Assembly (NCBI GenBank): GCA_000467715.1
Contig: AJFK01000315.1
Span: 1 to 64,000 of the forward strand
Source of the DNA: Hysterium pulicare CBS 123377
Taxonomy: Eukaryota > Ascomycota > Dothideomycetes > Hysteriales > Hysteriaceae
Reading direction: 5' to 3'
Length of the DNA: 64,000 nt
Made by a program: the position numbers and the translations under genes
Shown here: one piece after another, positions 53,208 to 62,676 of the stretch
How the letters are laid out: every line of letters starts with the position of its first letter
Numbering within the stretch: position 1 is the first letter of the stretch
The notes under the pieces: model-generated
Seen by the model: only the letters and a program-made list of their open reading frames with translations
What the model was told of the DNA's origin: nothing
Databases searched by the model: none

Positions 53208-54885
53208 ATGCCCCGCCCTTATTCATTGGCATCTACCTGTCTACTTAAATCACTCACAAGGCTATCCAAAACATCACCTGCCTATTCCGCCTGGTATCCA
53301 CTACTACAATCTTCTTCCCATAAAGTTCGAAGCTTCACCTCCCGAACACCGCCGCTGAGAACTGCGCAGAGAGTCTGGCCATATCTGTACAAAGAATACC
53401 ATCCAATGGCGCCTCAACTCGACAGCTACTTCAAGCAAGTAGACAGCTTGCAAAACAAATTCATCGACCGACTCAGAGAAGCGGTTGCCATACCGAGTAT
53501 CAGCGCAGAAGATGCCAGGAGACCCGACGTCGTTAAGGTTCTAGCTCCCACTTCTTACAGCTACACACAGAAGCTAATTGATGCAGATGGGCAAATGGCT
53601 CGCAGGCCAAATCGAAGCTCTAGGGGGCAAGGTAGAGCTACGGCAGCTGGGCAAACAACCAGGCAAAGACAACCTCGACCTCCCACCCTGCATCCTAGGC
53701 CGGTACGGCGACGACCCCGACAAGCGTACTATTCTCGTCTATGGCCATTACGATGTTCAGCCCGCACAGAAGTCTGATGGATGGGCGACGGAACCTTTCG
53801 AACTCTCCGTCGACGATAAGGGCCGGATGTATGGACGAGGCAGCACAGACGACAAGGGCCCTGTCCTCGGATGGCTAAACGCCATAGAGGCACACCAGGC
53901 AGCTGGCATTGACTTCCCCGTCAACCTTCTCATGATCTTTGAGGGTATGGAGGAAAATGGCTCTGAGGGCCTGGATGATGTAATCATTGAGGAGGCAAAC
54001 AAGTTCTGCAAACCAGCCGAGGCTGTTTGCATTTCTGACAACTACTGGCTGGGGACTGAGAAGCCCTGCTTAACGTATGGAGTAAGAGGGTGCAATTATT
54101 ACCAAGTTGTAGTTTCGGGGCCAGGTCAAGATTTACACAGTGGTGTGTATGGAGGCACAACACATGAGCCTATGACGGACTTGATACGGATCATGGATTC
54201 ATTAGTGGATCCAGATGGAAAGATTCTCGTTCCAGGAATTGACAAGCTCGTCGCACCTCTCACAGACGACGAAGCTGCCCTGTACCCGGCAATCGCCTTC
54301 ACGATGAATGATCTAGAGGAATCACTGGGTGGGAAAACCGCCATCTACGACACCAAAGAAAAGTCCCTGATGGCCAAGATGCGATACCCTTCTATCTCAC
54401 TACACGGAATCGAAGGCGCTTTCTATACCCCCGGCGCCAAAACCGTCATCCCCGCCAAGGTCATAGGGAAATTCAGCATCAGAACCGTTCCAAACATGGA
54501 GATCGACGCCGTTACAGAGCTCATCACAAAGCACGTTAACGGTGTATTCAGCAAACTAAACTCTAAGAACAAAATGAAGTGCGAACTGGTGCACGGCGGT
54601 ATGTGGTGGGTCGAGGACCCTAAGCACTGGAACTACACAGCTGCTGCGAAGGCAGTGGAGCGGGTTTGGGGCGTCAAGCCGGATATGACGAGGGAGGGTG
54701 GCAGTATTCCTGTGACGTTGACGTTCCAGCATGAGCTAAAGAAGAACGTACTTCTGTTACCGATGGGGAGCTCGACAGATGCGGCGCACTCGATCAACGA
54801 GAAGCTTGACAAGAAGAATTATATTGAAGGCGTGAAGCTGTTGGGTGCTTATCTGCACTATGTGGCGGAGGAACCAATGAAATAA
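53208..54885 (+). CDS. Cys-Gly metallodipeptidase (M20A; Dug1/CNDP2 family)
   Basis: Cleaves Cys-Gly and other dipeptides with two Zn or Mn ions, in glutathione turnover. Exons 53208-53537 and 53587-54885 give 542 aa. Metal and catalytic landmarks: ILVYGHYDVQPA, YGRGSTDDKGPVLGW, IFEGMEENGSEG, and a C-terminal GSSTDAAHSINEKL. HSGVYGGTTHEPMTDL marks the dimerisation lid. The usual cytosolic start is MAPQLDSYFKQVD at 53406, which gives 476 aa like yeast Dug1. The frame is open upstream to an ATG at 53208 that adds 66 residues rich in Ser, Arg and Leu without acids until the end. This is a plausible mitochondrial presequence, so two start sites may give two locations. Confidence 0.93.
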
Positions 54886-55393
54886 ATGGTGGCAGCGAGG
54901 TAAAACTATCCAGATATCTCCCTATAGAAATAGGCTATAATTTGGGTTCGATGGACATCTACAGCACCAATAATTCACCCCTGATACTTTATCTATGGTC
55001 TTACAATTTTACACAACTCGAACTAAAGCGAGGCTTGAATTCGGATAGGAACCAAATGCATTCACATTTTGGAAACGAGTAGATGTAAAGTTCCTTGATG
55101 GTTTATAACAGTAGGTCATCCTAGAACATAAATATGATACAAGAATCCCCTTCAATGCCCTCTTGATGTCCAATGCTATAGTTACAAAGATTTCTCAGAC
55201 CATGCAAATGACTTGCCTATATCTTACACCAAAAGCCATGCTTCTGTTTGAACAGTTATCAAACAAATGAAAGGAAGTATCTTAACGGATCTATTGCCCT
55301 CGGCGCCGAATTATGCTTCTGCATTTATCAAAACTGGTTCCCCTGTCCATTTCCAGGCCACGTTCGAGCAATAACTCCCTCTCCCAGACCTCA
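54886..55393. other. Intergenic between convergent genes
   Basis: 3' flanks; the plus frame at 55248-55661 is antisense to the ribosomal protein gene. Confidence 0.5.
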
Positions 55394-56077
55394 TCAAGCA
55401 TCCCGTCCCCAACTATCCCTCCTCCTAACCCTATCCTCCCTCGCCAACCTCCTCCTCCCACCCCACCTCATCCTGGCCACCGCATGCACCTTCTCCACCC
55501 GCTCCGCCTTCTCCGGAACCTTGCAAACCAACTGCACGAAGAACTGGCTGCAGCTAAACTTATCCGCTAGCCGCTGTCGACTCCACCGATCCGGGTCTTC
55601 GAGCCTGAGTCTGCGAATCTCGGAGATGTCGGATTCGGAGAGGTGGTATTTTTTCTCGTAGGGAGCGCGGACTGCGGCCGGGAACGCGGAAGAGCGTTTC
55701 GGGGAGACTATGTGGGAGAGAGAGGGTGGGAAGAAGGTGGATGCGGAGAGGGAGGTTCCGGCTTGGGCGATGGATGGGTTGCGTGTTGCGGGCGTGGTTG
55801 ATGTGAAGGATGTTTCGGCGGCGGAGTAGAGCTGTCTTCTTCGATCTGTCTTGGGGAGGAATTTGGGAGGAGTGTGATATACATTTGGCGCTGATGAAGG
55901 CGGATTGAATATTAAAGTCGCGGAGGGCGTTGATGGAGTGTATGATGGTGCTGGGGGGAGGGTATTCAGTTTTTTGTGTCGGCGGGTGGTCGATTCATGT
56001 CGACATGACTGGCGTGGAAGAAACGTGTATGATGACGGCCGAGGAAGAGCTCGCGTGAAGACTTTTATTGTTGACAT
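55394..56077 (-). CDS. Mitochondrial large-subunit ribosomal protein mL58 (MRPL20 type)
   Basis: One exon, 227 aa from MSTIKVFTRALPRPSSYTFL, an Arg/Ser-rich mitochondrial presequence. The conserved part is LPKTDRRRQLYSAAETSF, the APYEKKYHLSESDISEIRRL and LEDPDRWSRQRLADKFSCSQ block (a helix-turn-helix-like unit), and FFVQLVCKVPEKAERVE, ending in a very basic tail. This matches fungal mL58/MRP-L20. A frame extension to 56137 (MSIPQYSTSQL) is unlikely to be used. Confidence 0.85.
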   Translation of the reverse strand: MSTIKVFTRALPRPSSYTFLPRQSCRHESTTRRHKKLNTLPPAPSYTPSTPSATLIFNPPSSAPNVYHTPPKFLPKTDRRRQLYSAAETSFTSTTPATRNPSIAQAGTSLSASTFFPPSLSHIVSPKRSSAFPAAVRAPYEKKYHLSESDISEIRRLRLEDPDRWSRQRLADKFSCSQFFVQLVCKVPEKAERVEKVHAVARMRWGGRRRLAREDRVRRRDSWGRDA

Positions 56078-56827
56078 GGTTCGATTGAGAAAGTATAGAT
56101 TGATCAATTGCGATGTTGAATACTGGGGGATTGACATGGAGACTTTTTGGTGATAGATTAGGTTAGGGGTTTCGGCTCGGGGATTAGATTTTCCGGTCGT
56201 GTCGCGATTAACACCCGTCCAGTGATAACGAACACGTACAGTAAGACAGGCCTGAAACCCGGAGATGATGGATGAAGCTTCTGATGTTAAGTTGTAGATT
56301 ACCCGGAGGCCAGTGTATCAAGACACCGTGTCTGACGTCGGATCTACCTACTTGGACAGCTTAGAACTTATCGCTATCGAGGTCCAAGATATGATGCAGA
56401 GGTTCACCATGACGTCCATGAGCGGCGGACATCGTTCCGATTCTCTCATCTACGCCTGCTTACGGAATATTGCTTATAAGCTCAAACCTAAAGCAATAGT
56501 GGGTAAGACTTTGTGGTTGCTTTGGCTTTGTTCACTGCCAAGCGCGAAGTATATGACCGACTAAAATATTATTTGCAATTGATGCCTGCATGAAGTTACA
56601 GCATAGTCGCCGATTACGACAGCCCTTACCAAATCTGCGGGCCCGAGGATACACTAGGGCGAGAGGAGACAGCTTTGATTCCATTCATTCAGGTGTGGAG
56701 GATCATAGGGCGGGGTATATAAAGGGCTATGATGTCGTCGGACCGGGTCCACAAATATACATTCCACTTCCATTATCATACCACACCTCACCATCACCAA
56801 TCCTAAATATTACATCCTCGATATAAC
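56078..56827. other. Divergent intergenic region
   Basis: No gene seen. A TATA-like GGTATATAAAGG near 56715 precedes the GFA-family gene by about 110 bases. Confidence 0.5.
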
Positions 56828-57337
56828 ATGGCCGCCGAAGGAGGTTGCTTTTGTGGAAATGTCCGCTATTCGATTGAAGGGGAGCCTGTCGTAACCGTAC
56901 TTGATTCGATCCTTTTTCAATGCCATCAACTAATCGTGCTGTGAGGCTTTGTGCCACTGTCTTGACTGCCGGAAGATCAGCGGTAGCACTTACAGCACCA
57001 ATGCCATCTACAAATCGGATGGATGGCAGGTTCTCTCCGGAACTCCTAAGCCCATCTCCAAGACCGCTGATGGAGGAAGTAAAATCACAAGTTTCTTTTG
57101 TCCTGATTGTGGCTCCACAATGTGGCGTGAGACAGGAAGCTTCCCAGGTACGTCTTGTATCCATCCGCTATTTCCTAATAATACTGATATCGATAAGGCT
57201 GTGTAATTATCAAGGCTGGAACATTGGACGACAAAAATGCGCTAGCGGAGGCCAAGCCCAAGGCAGAGTTGTTTACTCCAACCCGTGTAGAGTGGGTCAA
57301 TGAGATTCCGGGCGCAGCTCAAAAGGATGCAATGTAG
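56828..57337 (+). CDS. GFA/CENP-V domain protein (S-(hydroxymethyl)glutathione synthase-like)
   Basis: Exons 56828-56896, 56946-57147 and 57198-57337 give 136 aa. Zn-binding cysteines lie in GGCFCGNVRYSIEGEP, ALCHCLDCRKISGSTYS and FFCPDCGSTMWRETG. Bacterial Gfa joins formaldehyde to glutathione; most fungal members are untested, so the reaction is uncertain. Each exon is short and the second overlaps a longer spurious frame, but splice sites restore the motifs exactly. A TATA box sits upstream. Confidence 0.88.
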
Positions 57338-57485
57338 AGGACAGGCCGTGTAATACTGCAATAAGTAGTCCAATGTATCTGAAGGACAAATCGGAAGGAA
57401 TTATCGCCGAACATGAAATCTGGTGTCGGTGCCGTAGGAATCTTAGGAGTACAACTTTGTAATCATGTTTGTGACTGGCATGGCA

Positions 57486-57831
57486 TTATTTCTCGTCTGA
57501 GTCTGAGCTCTCGGGTTCGCGGAGAGTGTTTTTGAGTTCCTACCAAGGAAGGTTAACTGGAGAATTGCTACCAGATGCTACTATGTGAACGTACCTGATT
57601 CAAACGCTGTTTCAGTTCTGCCAATTTTGTTTCTTTTATTAACAAGTGTTCCTCATCCAAATCCTCGACGATAATGTCGTTTCGCTCGGAGTCGATCTTG
57701 ACTATGATGGCCTTGATGGAAGCGTCACACTTGACAAGAGTGCCTGGAAGAACTGGTCAGTGGCATGCAGACATATTTAAGAAGAACAATGAGTATCAGA
57801 AGAGCTACCCACCCCTTACAGCTTTTGGCAT
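57486..57831 (-). CDS. TFB5: TFIIH subunit Tfb5 (GTF2H5/TTDA)
   Basis: Smallest core TFIIH subunit, needed for transcription and nucleotide excision repair; binds Tfb2. Exons on the minus strand at 57813-57831, 57595-57743 and 57486-57539 give 73 aa, matching yeast (72) and human (71). The protein reads MPKAVRG, then TLVKCDASIKAIIVKIDSER, NDIIVEDLDEEHLLIKET, KLAELKQRLNQ, and the acidic tail ELKNTLREPESSDSDEK. The first exon is only 19 bases, so the gene is invisible as an open frame. It converges on the GFA gene with 148 bases between stops. Confidence 0.93.
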
Positions 57832-58191
57832 GTCGAATAGTTGTGGTTGCGTTTATGGTTGAAGTTGCAATAAACTCTCCAGGACATCAGGGTGTCCATA
57901 AATTGGAAATTCATCATCCCTAGCTATCAGAATCTGCTAGGCCGGAATGAGCGTAGGCTCCGGAAGGTCCGCGATGCCCTTCAATAGTAATCCCCCTCAA
58001 CACTTACTCCATACTTATATACCAACTCCCAGAGCTGCTGTTGATCGATCCAACTTCCTCATTACCATACCTGGGATCTAACCCTTCTCTTCTAAATGTT
58101 CCGTCCTTTTGCCTGAGTCTCCTTAAGTCGCTCACGCGACACGATAATCATATCCTCTTCACTATTCGGGAATTAACGATTCCCCGCGAAA
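57832..58191. other. Divergent intergenic region
   Basis: Upstream DNA of Tfb5 and of the membrane-protein gene; nothing else supported. Confidence 0.5.
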
Positions 58192-59010
58192 ATGAGAGTT
58201 CGACAAGCTCACCGGCATTGCAAATGCAATAGTCGACTACATCTGCTTTCTGGTCCGCTCCTCCTTCTCTCTTTGATCTTACCGATATCTTCTTATGCCC
58301 AACTTACATCAAATGGGGGCCCCTCGACAAATCCGCTATCTCCGTCAACAAGCATTCCTACAAGCTTCTCCACGCGGCTCCCTTCCTTGTCCATCACAAG
58401 CACAGTAGTACGCTTCCAAAGCAACCCCGCATCCTCAATACCGACAGCCGCTGCAACCTCTACCTCCTCAGACTCCAACGTAGTAGAAGATCGCAAATCT
58501 AGCATTCTGAACTATTACTTCGTCTTTCTCGCTTTCTTTGGATTGCTCCTCTGCCTAGGGGTCTTCTTTCTCCATCGACGGAAGAAGCGTCAAAAAGAAA
58601 GATACCGGAACAGCGGGCAAAACGCACTTGCACGAGATCTGGACGGCTGGGTCAATAGTCGAAGGTGGGTACATGGAAATTGGAGGTCAGGGAGGCCAGG
58701 GACTGGTGGAGTCTTCAGGCGTGAAGAAGGTCTGAACGAGCATGGGGAGGCTCCACCTCCATACCAACCAAAGGGTGAGAATGATGGAGAGAGATCTCAG
58801 GATCCTGCAAGCGCACTTGCGGTTCCCTTACGAACGCTGTCCAGAGAAGGAAGGGAAGGAAGACCAATGCCCAAACCACCAGACTATCAGGAAACGATCC
58901 ATACAGTCAGCATTGGCGGCAGCACACGACCGAACACTACTGAGCATCCGGATTCGTCGACTAGAGACCTTCTAAAAGATAGTGAGACTGCGGGACAGTC
59001 TTCACGGTAG
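58192..59010 (+). CDS. Ser/Thr-rich single-pass membrane protein with PY-type tail motif
   Basis: One exon, 272 aa. Signal peptide (LLSGPLLLLSLILPISSYAQ), a Ser/Thr/Pro-rich ectodomain of about 70 residues without cysteines, one span (ILNYYFVFLAFFGLLLCLGV), then a basic stop-transfer run (HRRKKRQKERYR). The cytosolic tail has conserved blocks seen in other Pezizomycotina proteins (ALARDLDGWVNSRRWVHGNW, EEGLNEHGEAPPPYQPK). The PPPY is a WW-domain/Rsp5 ligase type motif, which suggests ubiquitin-dependent sorting (inference). Function unknown. Confidence 0.8.
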   Translation: MRVRQAHRHCKCNSRLHLLSGPLLLLSLILPISSYAQLTSNGGPSTNPLSPSTSIPTSFSTRLPSLSITSTVVRFQSNPASSIPTAAATSTSSDSNVVEDRKSSILNYYFVFLAFFGLLLCLGVFFLHRRKKRQKERYRNSGQNALARDLDGWVNSRRWVHGNWRSGRPGTGGVFRREEGLNEHGEAPPPYQPKGENDGERSQDPASALAVPLRTLSREGREGRPMPKPPDYQETIHTVSIGGSTRPNTTEHPDSSTRDLLKDSETAGQSSR

Positions 59011-60407
59011 AACAACTTTCTTCGTATTATCTTCTTGTAAAATACCTTTTTGCTCCAAACTTCAACAAGTTGGGTTGTATGCCTTCGATTAATAGATTTT
59101 ATTCCAAATCAGATTTTAGAGTCTAATACACTACTCTCTTCCCCCTTTGCAATTGTTCTTCTGCCAACGATGTGTATGCCTTTATTCCATCACTGTCGGC
59201 GCCCCCTAACCTGATTACTTACATTAGTATCTGTCAATCTTTGCCAATGTCGTGCCTGCCGATCAGCGGCATGGCTCAGACTATATCGTCCGCAATAGCT
59301 TGTTGACGTGCCACATGTGCAAATCAATATTAACCGAGAAAACGCCAGAAATGCCCATGCATGAAAGTAGACATGAAGAATTGTGTTCAGTAAATTCCTA
59401 TCCATCTGAAGCTAACTCATGATATGCCTCCAGGCTAATGATGAGCCCGCCGGGATTTTCTTCCCACTTCTTGATACCTTACGCCACCCTCCTAGCCCAA
59501 TCCCTTGGTATTTCAAATCTGAACTGTTCGTGTGTATCCCATAGAAAAAGCAAACAACCCTACCAACACGATCTTTCGCTTACCAGCCCTAAAACTCTCC
59601 CTACGTATACACCTCGTGAATCTCAAAATTTTCCAAGCCTTTCAGCCAAATGATCCCGAGGCTCGGCAAAGGCTTGAATCCTGTACTTGGCACCGCGACG
59701 TCGCCGCAATGCCGCAACCCCCCCTAAGCGCTATTCGTGATAGATGATGTCACTCCGGTGAGGTTAAGTAATCTGGTATGTCGGTGACTAATGCGGTCGG
59801 CAGCCAAGCAATTCCTCTATTTTAGTCCACAGATGCCGCTAAACTGGTAGATGCAGATGTGCGTTCTACGGTAGCGTTGCCGAAGCCTTCCAAGAGATCG
59901 CCGACAAGTTGATTTGATAATCTGCCTTAAACAAATACGAATAGCAGATGCTGACCCTAATGCTGGGAAATTAACGCGGATGTGTATGTAAGTCAAGGCG
60001 CGCAGCATGCAGGCTATGATCAGTAAACAACCGGTCCCCTTCCATCGTTTGACAATTTAGGTTATCCTCGATATGTACACATCGGGTAAATTTAATGAAC
60101 GTGTTTAGTTTTGGTCCTAGGGACAACAAATTCTTGATTTATGAGAAATTAGGAATTTGGAATGGGGGTATGGTGCCGTCTTGAGAGATAGTTCGAGCGG
60201 CATCAAGGGCCTGATACAAATAAGAGCCATGAAGATGGGATATATAAGGCTGGGTATATCGGCGAGGAAAAAATGTTCATTAGTCACAGATTCAAAGTTC
60301 TCTCAAGATTCAAGAAGGAAATCACATCTACATATCCCTTCTTTCAGCCTACCATTCCATCCAACATCTACCGCACCTCGTACGAGACTCGCTTCCGAAC
60401 CCTTACC
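59011..60407. other. 1.4-kb gap, no supported gene
   Basis: Short frames (59190-59747, 59817-60008) carry no motif. Near 60240 a TATATAAGG TATA box precedes the carbonic anhydrase gene. Confidence 0.5.
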
Positions 60408-61199
60408 ATGTCGTCCCAGAAAGTCCAAGAGTTACTCGAAAGAAACAAGTACGTCGAGCCTCCAGTTATCAGCCGGAGATCTAGCTAACCTGGATCGTCC
60501 TATAGACAATTCACTACGCCCTTAGCGCCACCCTACATCGCCGACATATCGCATCGCATGCGTTCGCAAGAGCAGCCAGGGGGCTTGGTCATCAGTAAGT
60601 CCATATCCTACTCTCCTACCCTTGGCTGTGCACATAAACGCTGCTAGGGATCTTGGCTAACGGTGAGGTGTAGTCTCCTGCAGTGACCCGCGCGTCATCC
60701 CGGAACAGTATTTCAATTTCAACAGGGGCGAAGCGGCTGTGATCCGGAACGCAGGTGGGAGAGCCGCGGATGCGATTCGTTCCCTTGTTGCGTTGGACGC
60801 CATTGGTAACACGGGGACTGTGATTATTGTGCATCATACAGGTAAGTGTACTCCCATTAAGTGGTTGATGGTGAGGTGATGAAGGGCCAGGCTAACGGCT
60901 TGTAGACTGCGGTATGACTCATATGCCTGACGCCGAGATTCGCAAAATCTTGAAGGCGAGGGCTCCTGAGCTTAGCGGAGAGGTCGATCGTATGAGGTTT
61001 GGCGAGATTCTGGAGTAAGTCCACTCAAATCCCTGAACTGCATAAGTCAAAATTAACGATCGTTAATAGCGTCGACGAGAGCATTCGCGATGATATAGCT
61101 TTTCTTAAAGCTTCTCCACTTTTGAGCAAGAACTTAAACGTCCTGGGCTTCTCCCTCGATATTCATACCGGCCAGTTGTCGGAGGTTACGTATGTCTGA
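60408..61199 (+). CDS. Beta-carbonic anhydrase, short (mycobacterial/plant-like CynT clade)
   Basis: Exons 60408-60448, 60506-60594, 60674-60841, 60906-61014 and 61070-61199 give 178 aa. The Zn site is CSDPRVIPEQYF and VHHTDCGMTHMPD, with the Asp-Arg dyad in SDPR. AVIRNAGGRAADAIRSLVAL is the hallmark of the short clade, different from the 33-kb enzyme, which has HRNIANLV. All five exons are short and only the spliced product shows the domain. No targeting signal, so probably cytosolic. Such short enzymes are multicopy in filamentous fungi; some lineages use them in CO2 sensing. Confidence 0.92.
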
Positions 61200-61771
61200 T
61201 GTCCTTGATATGTGTACTCAGATGGTGGCTAACTGTGGCGGATGTGTGGAGGGAACAGTCCGAAGCCAGTTTCTGAAGCGGAGATGCGACAAAAGGTTCT
61301 TGACAATATGCATGATTTTGCTCCGTTCTGGTGCTGAGAGAAACAGATGGAATGATGAGACCAGCTCTTCGCTTAATATTTATTGGACGTTTTCTTAGGT
61401 TAATTTTGATTATGAAGCAATAGAAAAGACTCAGCAACTGGCGAGTTGTTAGCAGGTGAACATGGTGATGATTCAATTATTAACGCTGTCTCCACCGTAG
61501 AATTAGGCATCAGGAAAAAAAATTCTCTGCCCACTCAAATAGCCGGATCGGAGGGTGATAGTACGCTAGCGAGTAGATTAGAGGCTGGATCCAACGTTGG
61601 TACTGATAAGTAGGTCAGCGTGACGGTAAGATATTGAAATAAGATTTCGTGTCCCAAACATCGCTTTACTGCTATGCCCTCGAAACTAGACCTCTTGGAA
61701 TCTGTTACACACCTCAAGGCCCTCTCACCGAATTCTCAAACGCAAGAACCTGCATTCAAATATTCATCAAA
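61200..61771. other. Intergenic, no supported gene
   Basis: Short frames without motifs. An open frame reaches upstream to 61649 from the hypothetical gene described next. Confidence 0.45.
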
Positions 61772-62290
61772 ATGAACACTCACACAAACATCAAGTCGCC
61801 TGTGCACCTTCTGAGTCTCTACACTCGCCAGCTCGTGAGCATAGCGCGTACCCAGTACCACGCCAAAAGCGAGCCTGAAAGACACGTCGCAGCGGCTAAC
61901 TATTCTCGACTTCGACCGAAACTACAACACTTCTTCCAGATTGCGGACCAGAGTCAGTTTTCCGACCCGGAGTTCAAAGTTTGTTGGCTCGAGACGGAGT
62001 TTTTGATCACAATGATCGAGGGCGCCCTGGATCCTGTTTCGCCTTTGAGGGGTTTGAGGAGATGTATCAGCATGCCCATGTGCGCCGAGGACGAGTCCAT
62101 CAAAGGCGCAGTGTGTGCGAAGGTTGACGCGCTGATCTGGGGAGTTGGTAGCACGGGAGCTTTGAAAGACGGAAAATACAGGAGCGAGAAGTATGGACAC
62201 AAACAGGGCCACAAGAAATGGTGGCCCAGAAGAGATGGTACTCGAACACTTCCGCCGTTGGCAGGGTCGAAACAAAGGGCAGCTGCCTAA
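61772..62290 (+). CDS. Hypothetical protein, doubtful
   Basis: A frame of 172 codons from MNTHTNIKSPVHLLSLYTRQ. It has a helical, fairly normal composition (SRLRPKLQHFFQIADQSQF, CWLETEFLITMIEGALDPV) but no domain I recognise. Its last 25 codons run, out of frame, into the PIWI relic, which suggests that the C-terminus is not native. It may be a truncated gene or a chance frame. Confidence 0.3.
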   Translation: MNTHTNIKSPVHLLSLYTRQLVSIARTQYHAKSEPERHVAAANYSRLRPKLQHFFQIADQSQFSDPEFKVCWLETEFLITMIEGALDPVSPLRGLRRCISMPMCAEDESIKGAVCAKVDALIWGVGSTGALKDGKYRSEKYGHKQGHKKWWPRRDGTRTLPPLAGSKQRAAA

Positions 62291-62455
62291 CAAGATCATC
62301 GTTTATTGCAATGGTGTCTCTGAAGGACAACGCAAGGTTGCCTTAGAGGAAGATCATCCATGTTTCGTAGCAGCTTTCAACAAACAGTGCCGAGCCGCAC
62401 CTGACGGTCTCAACCATCCATACTCGCTTCTATCCAACCACCGTCGAGGAAGCTG
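62213..62455 (+). pseudogene. Fragment of an Argonaute PIWI domain
   Basis: The frame reads GPEEMVLEHFRRWQGRNKGQ, then LPNKIIVYCNGVSEGQRKVA, then LEEDHPCFVAAFNKQC. This is the segment of the PIWI domain around (I/V)IVYRDGVSEGQ in Argonautes, with Cys in place of the usual Arg before the Asn/Asp-Gly. No PAZ, no catalytic DDH segments before it and nothing after GS-stop at 62455. It is a detached gene fragment. Confidence 0.7.
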
Positions 62456-62676
62456 AGCAATTCGACAAAGAAATCAAGATAACAGAAAGAAATAATGGTA
62501 AATTGCACTAGCGCACGAGGAGAGAATTCATGTACGCTGAATAAGATGTACGGTGTTGGAACAGGTGTTGGAACGGTGGAACATAAATCAGATGAGCTCT
62601 TGCGAAGGACAATACCAGATCCTAATTTGCGACTTTAAATAAAACTATCGCACTTCTTCGACTCACTTATACTTTG

